This document shows, piece after piece, positions 60,023 to 64,000 of a DNA stretch of 64,000 bases. Where the stretch lies: contig NZ_VSFF01000003.1 of assembly GCF_008085905.1 (NCBI RefSeq), positions 372,001 to 436,000 on the forward strand. The letters are read 5' to 3'. The notes beneath the pieces are model-generated. The model was not told the DNA's origin. It did not search any database and worked only from the letters and a program-made list of their open reading frames with translations. The position numbers and the translations under genes were made by a program. The first letter of the stretch is position 1; each line of letters opens with the position of its first letter. The DNA is from Actinomadura syzygii (GTDB lineage: Bacteria; Actinomycetota; Actinomycetes; Streptosporangiales; Streptosporangiaceae).

Positions 60023-60232
60023 TTACTCTCCGCCTTTTTGCACATAAGCGCGGACAAAGTCCTCTGCGTTCTCTTCGAGAACTTCGTCTATTTCGTCCAG
60101 AATTGAGTCCACGTCGTCGGTGAGCTTCTCCTGGCGCTCCTGCACGTCCTCGGTCGTCGTGGCCTCGGTCTCCTCGACCTCTTCCGTGCGCCGAGTGGTC
60201 TGCTTCTGACCGCCGGTGTCCTTCGTGGCCAT
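60023..60232 (-). CDS. pup: Prokaryotic ubiquitin-like protein Pup
   Basis: A 69-aa intrinsically disordered tag rich in Glu, Asp, Thr and Gln. The C-terminal helix that binds Mpa/ARC is DVDSILDEIDEVLEENAEDF, followed by VRAYVQKGGE. The last codon is GAG, so it ends in Gly-Gly-Glu and needs no deamidation by Dop before ligation. ATG 60232 follows GGAGGT (complement of 60238-60243). TAGGGT at 60262-60267 is a probable -10. The last codons (for example GTG CAA AAA) lie in the low-GC patch. Confidence 0.97.
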   Translation of the reverse strand: MATKDTGGQKQTTRRTEEVEETEATTTEDVQERQEKLTDDVDSILDEIDEVLEENAEDFVRAYVQKGGE

Positions 60233-60261
60233 TCCGTACCTCCGCTCTGCCGGTGCCTCCG

Positions 60262-60267
60262 ACCCTA
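60262..60267 (-). promoter_or_regulatory. Probable -10 element of pup
   Basis: GATAGGGT on the minus strand is 30 bases upstream of the pup start, far enough for a leader with the GGAGGT ribosome site. I see no matching -35. The remaining spacer to the dop stop (60268-60497) contains no gene or repeat that I can support. Confidence 0.4.
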
Positions 60268-60497
60268 TCTCCGATCTTCGACGACGAGCGGATCTTGAGC
60301 GTCCGTTTCGCCGCCTACGCCCGGGGGCCGGGGGCATGCTCGGGTTATCGCCAGCCGACCGGCCACTGAAACGGGCATACCGGTCACGAAACCGAGACCT
60401 GATCCGTCTCCGCAGGTCAGCACATCGAAAGGCACTCGATAGTAAAGCTATCCAATGAGTGCGCCCACCGGCCCCGAGCGCTTGGACGGGGCTCTGG

Positions 60498-62015
60498 TCA
60501 GCTCTGGCCGGTCAGGGTGGCGACGAGGTCGGCGGCCGTCCGGCAGCGGTCCAGGAGGGCGCCCACGTGCTGCCTGGTGCCGCGCAGGGGCTCCAGGGTG
60601 GGGACGCGCTGCAGGGACTCGCGGCCCGGGACGTCGAAGATGACGGAGTCCCAGGACGCGGCGGCGACGGAGTCGGCGTACTGGCGCAGGCAGCGGCCGC
60701 GGAAGTAGGCGCGGGTGTCCTCGGGCGGGTCCTCGACGGCGGACTCGACCTCGGCCTCGCTGACGACGCGGTCGATGCGGCCGCGGTCGACGAGGCGGTT
60801 GTAGAGGCCCTTGTCGGGCCTGATGTCGCTGTACTGGAGGTCGACGAGCTGCAGGCGCGGGTGGGACCAGTCGATGCCGTCGCGGGTGCGGTAGCCCTCC
60901 AGGAGGGCGAGCTTGGCGACCCAGTCGAGTTCGCGGGAGAGCTGCATGGGGTCGTCGCCGAGGCGGTGGAGGACGGACTCCCAGCGGTCGAGGACGTCCT
61001 TGGTCATCTCGTCGACGTCGGCGCCGAAGCGGTCCTCGACGTACTTGCGGGACTGCTCGAGGTATTCCATCTGCAGTTGGACGGCGGTCATCTTGCGTCC
61101 GTCGCGGAGGGTGAGCAGGTGCTTGCAGGACGGGTCGTGGGACACGGCGCGGAGGGCGGCGACGGGCATGTCGACGGAGAGGTCGACGGTGAGGAAGCCG
61201 TCTTCGATCATGGCGAGGACGAGGGAGGTGGTGCCGAGCTTGAGGTAGGTGGAGAGCTCGGCCATGTTCGCGTCGCCGATGATGACGTGCAGCCGCCGGT
61301 ACTTCTCGGGGTCGGCGTGGGGTTCGTCGCGCGTGTTGATGATGGGTCGTTTGAGGGTGGTCTCCAGGCCGACCTCGACTTCGAAGAAGTCGGCGCGCTG
61401 GCTGATCTGGAAGCCGTCGCCGCGTCCGTCGACGCCGATGCCGACGCGGCCTGCGCCGCAGACGATCTGGCGGGAGACGAAGAAGGGGGTGAGGTGGCGG
61501 ACGATGTCGGCGAAGGGGGTCTCGCGGCGCATGAGGTAGTTCTCATGGCAGCCGTAGGAGGCGCCCTTGTTGTCGGTGTTGTTCTTGTAGAGCTGGATGG
61601 GGTGGGTGCCGGGGACCATGGCGGCGCGTTGGGCGGCGTCGGCCATGACGCGTTCTCCGGCCTTGTCCCAGATGACGGCGTCGCGGGGGTTGGTGCATTC
61701 GGGTGCGGAGTATTCGGGGTGGGCGTGGTCGACGTAGAGGCGGGCGCCGTTGGTGAGGATGACGTTGGCGAGGCCGAGGTCTTCGTCGGTGAGCTGGGTG
61801 GGGTCGGCGACCTCGCGGGCGAGGTCGAAGCCGCGGGCGTCGCGGAGGGGGTTCTCCTCCTCGAAGTCCCAGCGCGCTCTGCGGGCGCGCGCGGCGGACG
61901 CCGCGAGGTAGGCGTTGACGACCTGGGAGGAGGTCACCATCGCGTTGGCCCCTGGTTGCCCGGGTACGGAGATGCCGTACTCGGTCTCGATGCCCATCAC
62001 CCGCCGAACACTCAT
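60498..62015 (-). CDS. dop: Depupylase/deamidase Dop
   Basis: A 505-aa homologue of PafA that removes Pup from substrates and deamidates Pup-Gln where needed. The N-terminal [10 protein letters not shown], the catalytic Asp96 in [16 protein letters not shown], and [18 protein letters not shown] are present. The Dop-specific insertion lies around 40-65 ([16 protein letters not shown]). Since Pup ends in Glu here, the deamidase function would be dispensable. ATG 62015 has TAGGCT seven bases upstream and no ribosome site. Confidence 0.97.
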   Translation of the reverse strand: MSVRRVMGIETEYGISVPGQPGANAMVTSSQVVNAYLAASAARARRARWDFEEENPLRDARGFDLAREVADPTQLTDEDLGLANVILTNGARLYVDHAHPEYSAPECTNPRDAVIWDKAGERVMADAAQRAAMVPGTHPIQLYKNNTDNKGASYGCHENYLMRRETPFADIVRHLTPFFVSRQIVCGAGRVGIGVDGRGDGFQISQRADFFEVEVGLETTLKRPIINTRDEPHADPEKYRRLHVIIGDANMAELSTYLKLGTTSLVLAMIEDGFLTVDLSVDMPVAALRAVSHDPSCKHLLTLRDGRKMTAVQLQMEYLEQSRKYVEDRFGADVDEMTKDVLDRWESVLHRLGDDPMQLSRELDWVAKLALLEGYRTRDGIDWSHPRLQLVDLQYSDIRPDKGLYNRLVDRGRIDRVVSEAEVESAVEDPPEDTRAYFRGRCLRQYADSVAAASWDSVIFDVPGRESLQRVPTLEPLRGTRQHVGALLDRCRTAADLVATLTGQS

Positions 62016-62022
62016 ATCGTCG

Positions 62023-62028
62023 AGCCTA
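62023..62028 (-). promoter_or_regulatory. -10 element of leaderless dop
   Basis: TAGGCT on the minus strand, then CGACGAT and the ATG start of dop. The spacing is the same as for helY. Confidence 0.5.
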
Positions 62029-62144
62029 TCGGGGCGGCGGGGGTGGAGCCACGGGGCCGGGTGTTCGGGGGCGGATGTCGCGGGCGCGCCGAGGCGGCGG
62101 CCCCGGGTCGGGGGCCGCCGCGCATGTCGGCGTGTGGTGCCGGT

Positions 62145-63908
62145 TTACAGGTATTGGCCGGTGTTGGCGACGGTGTCGATGGACCGTCCGGCTTCCGCGC
62201 CCTTGGTTCCGGAGACGAGGGTGCGGATGTAGACGATGCGTTCGCCCTTCTTGCCGGAGATGCGGGCCCAGTCGTCGGGGTTGGTGGTGTTGGGCAGGTC
62301 TTCGTTCTCGCTGAACTCGTCGACGCAGGCGGCGAGGAGGTGGTTGACGCGAAGACCTTTTTGGCCGGTGTCGAGGAACTGCTTGATGGCCATTTTCTTG
62401 GCGCGGTCGACGATGTTCTGGATCATCGCTCCGGAGTTGAAGTCCTTGAAGTAGAGGACTTCCTTGTCGCCGTTGGCGTAGGTGACCTCCAGGAAGCGGT
62501 TCTCCTCCGTTTCGGTGTACATGCGTTCGACGGTGCGCTGGATCATGGCGTCGACGGTGGCTTCGACGGAGCTGCCGTGCTCCTTGAGGTCGTCGGGGTG
62601 GAGGGGCAGGTTGCCGAGGATGTACTTGGAGAAGATGTCTCGGGCGGCTTCGGCGTCGGGTCGTTCGATCTTGATTTTGACGTCGAGGCGGCCGGGGCGC
62701 AGGATCGCGGGGTCGATCATGTCCTCGCGGTTGGATGCGCCGATGACGATGACGTTCTCCAGTCCTTCGACGCCGTCGATCTCGCTGAGGAGCTGCGGGA
62801 CGATGGTGTTCTCGACGTCGGAGGAGACTCCGGATCCGCGGGTGCGGAAGATGGAGTCCATTTCGTCGAAGAAGACGATGACGGGCGTTCCGGCGGACGC
62901 CTTTTCGCGTGCGCGTTGGAAAACGAGCCGGATGTGCCGTTCGGTTTCGCCGACGTATTTGTTGAGGAGTTCTGGGCCCTTGATGTTGAGGAAGAAGCTC
63001 TTGCCTTCCTGGCCGGTCTTCTCGGCGACCTGTTTCGCGAGCGAGTTGGCGACGGCCTTGGCGATGAGGGTCTTCCCGCATCCGGGGGGTCCGTAGAGGA
63101 GGACGCCCTTCGGGGGCCGGAGCTGGTGTTCGCGGAAGAGGTCGGCGTGCAGGTAGGGAAGTTCCACGGCGTCGCGGATCATTTCGATCTGTGAGCCGAG
63201 GCCGCCGATCTCGTCGTAGGAGATGTCGGGGACCTCTTCGAGGACGAGTTCTTCGACCTCCGCCTTGTGGATCTTCTCGTAGGCGTATCCGGAGCGTGGT
63301 TCGAGCATGAGGGAGTCGCCGGCGCGGAGCGGGACTCCGCGGAGCGGCTCGGCGAGCTTGACCACGCGTTCTTCGTCGGCGTGCGCGATGACGAGTGCGC
63401 GTTCGCCGTCGTCGAAGAGTTCCTTGAGCATGACGACTTCGCCCTGCTCTTCGAAGGCGAGCGCCTCGACGACGTTGAGGGCCTCGTTCAGCATGACCTC
63501 TTGGCCGCGCTGGAGTTCGTCGACGTCGACGGCGGGGCTGACGTTCACCCGGAGTTTGCGTCCGCCGGTGAAGATGTCGACCGTTCCATCGTCTCGGCCT
63601 TCGAGGAAGACGCCGAATCCGGATGGTGGTTGTGCGAGCCTGTCGACCTCCTCCTTGAGCGCCACGATCTGTTCGCGAGCCTCTTTGAGGGTCGCTACGA
63701 GTCGCTCGTTCTGACCTGTTACGGCTGCCAGGTTGGCCTGTGCCTCATGGAGGCGTTCTTCCAGAACACGTACTTGGCGCGGGGACTCCGCGAGCTTGCG
63801 GCGCAGCACGGAGATCTCCTCCTCCAGGAAGGAGATCTGCGTTTGGAGGTCCCTGACCTCCTTTTCGTGCTGCGCCCTGCGCGCCCCGGCATCGTCACGA
63901 GCGGCCAC
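62145..63908 (-). CDS. arc: Proteasomal AAA ATPase ARC/Mpa
   Basis: A 587-aa hexameric unfoldase that captures Pup and feeds tagged proteins to the 20S proteasome. An N-terminal coiled coil (about 12-92) binds Pup, two OB domains follow (about 97-240), then the AAA domain with Walker A GPPGCGKT, Walker [11 protein letters not shown] and the arginine-finger region. The C-terminus is GQYL, the docking signal for the proteasome alpha ring. GTG 63908 follows GAGGAGG. The bases 63909-64000 hold its leader and possibly a TAGGGT -10 element. Confidence 0.97.
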   Translation of the reverse strand: MAARDDAGARRAQHEKEVRDLQTQISFLEEEISVLRRKLAESPRQVRVLEERLHEAQANLAAVTGQNERLVATLKEAREQIVALKEEVDRLAQPPSGFGVFLEGRDDGTVDIFTGGRKLRVNVSPAVDVDELQRGQEVMLNEALNVVEALAFEEQGEVVMLKELFDDGERALVIAHADEERVVKLAEPLRGVPLRAGDSLMLEPRSGYAYEKIHKAEVEELVLEEVPDISYDEIGGLGSQIEMIRDAVELPYLHADLFREHQLRPPKGVLLYGPPGCGKTLIAKAVANSLAKQVAEKTGQEGKSFFLNIKGPELLNKYVGETERHIRLVFQRAREKASAGTPVIVFFDEMDSIFRTRGSGVSSDVENTIVPQLLSEIDGVEGLENVIVIGASNREDMIDPAILRPGRLDVKIKIERPDAEAARDIFSKYILGNLPLHPDDLKEHGSSVEATVDAMIQRTVERMYTETEENRFLEVTYANGDKEVLYFKDFNSGAMIQNIVDRAKKMAIKQFLDTGQKGLRVNHLLAACVDEFSENEDLPNTTNPDDWARISGKKGERIVYIRTLVSGTKGAEAGRSIDTVANTGQYL

Positions 63909-64000
63909 GCCCCGTCACCTCCTCACGAAGAGAGCCGACGACCTACTGAGACCCTACCTATCTGGAGGGCTTCCGTAACCTGCCCATTCGGTGTTCGTGT

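Noticed and set aside
60459..63194. A long open frame on the plus strand opposite dop and arc
   Set aside because: Both minus-strand genes are certain, and the plus-strand product is a low-complexity Val/Gly/Asp chain without a ribosome site or family match.

Overview
The window is a stretch of very GC-rich chromosome with dense genes, frequent GTG starts and ATGA/GTGA gene overlaps. It carries a full Pup-proteasome locus (arc/mpa, dop, pup, prcB, prcA, pafA, pafB, pafC) beside tatA, tatC and a Ski2-type helicase, together with an IdeR/DtxR-type iron box and an F420-type oxidoreductase. This points to an actinomycete. Codon use and gene order would suit the Streptosporangiales (Actinomadura-like), but that rank is inference. 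I saw no tRNA, rRNA, CRISPR array, insertion sequence or prophage.

Left part (1-12.4 kb): a lysine catabolic cluster. It holds lysine 5,6-aminomutase (kamD, and kamE cut by the window edge), 3,5-diaminohexanoate dehydrogenase (kdd) and lysine 2,3-aminomutase (kamA), with a DUF2252 gene and a two-gene membrane/proline-rich unit lying between them. Next come a P450, a DUF3616 protein, an acyl-CoA dehydrogenase and a DUF1707-FHA protein. KamA, KamDE and Kdd would take L-lysine through beta-lysine and 3,5-diaminohexanoate to 5-amino-3-oxohexanoate. The later cleavage genes would lie left of the window, if present.

Sugar region (12.5-28.5 kb): a ROK-controlled operon (binding protein, two permeases, GH4 glycosidase, BadF/NAGK-type kinase) has no ATPase. 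An orphan MsiK-type ATPase follows, divergent from a LacI-family regulator, with two identical operators between them. A second, complete ABC operon on the minus strand resembles alpha-glucoside AglEFGK transporters; its first permease carries a large extracellular insertion.

Middle (28.5-45.3 kb): mixed genes. These are an M24 peptidase, a stand-alone 5'-3' exonuclease, a Crp/Fnr regulator, an iron-boxed heme oxygenase with a DUF2470 gene, Sir2, DUF4142, MarR, an MFS transporter, a TetR/ABC efflux operon, a methyltransferase, an ABC-2 transporter and a DUF2236 protein.

Right part (45.3-64 kb): the protein quality-control locus described above. A tandem-domain HNH/endonuclease VII gene sits between pup and prcB in a stretch of clearly lower GC. 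Pup ends in Gly-Gly-Glu, so it would be ligation-ready as encoded. Several genes here (dop, helY, pafA, the DUF3866 gene) have a -10 element only 6-8 bases before the start codon and so look leaderless.

Across the window four genes have short tandem duplications spanning their stop codons, and many intergenic spaces hold perfect inverted repeats that look like operators or terminators.
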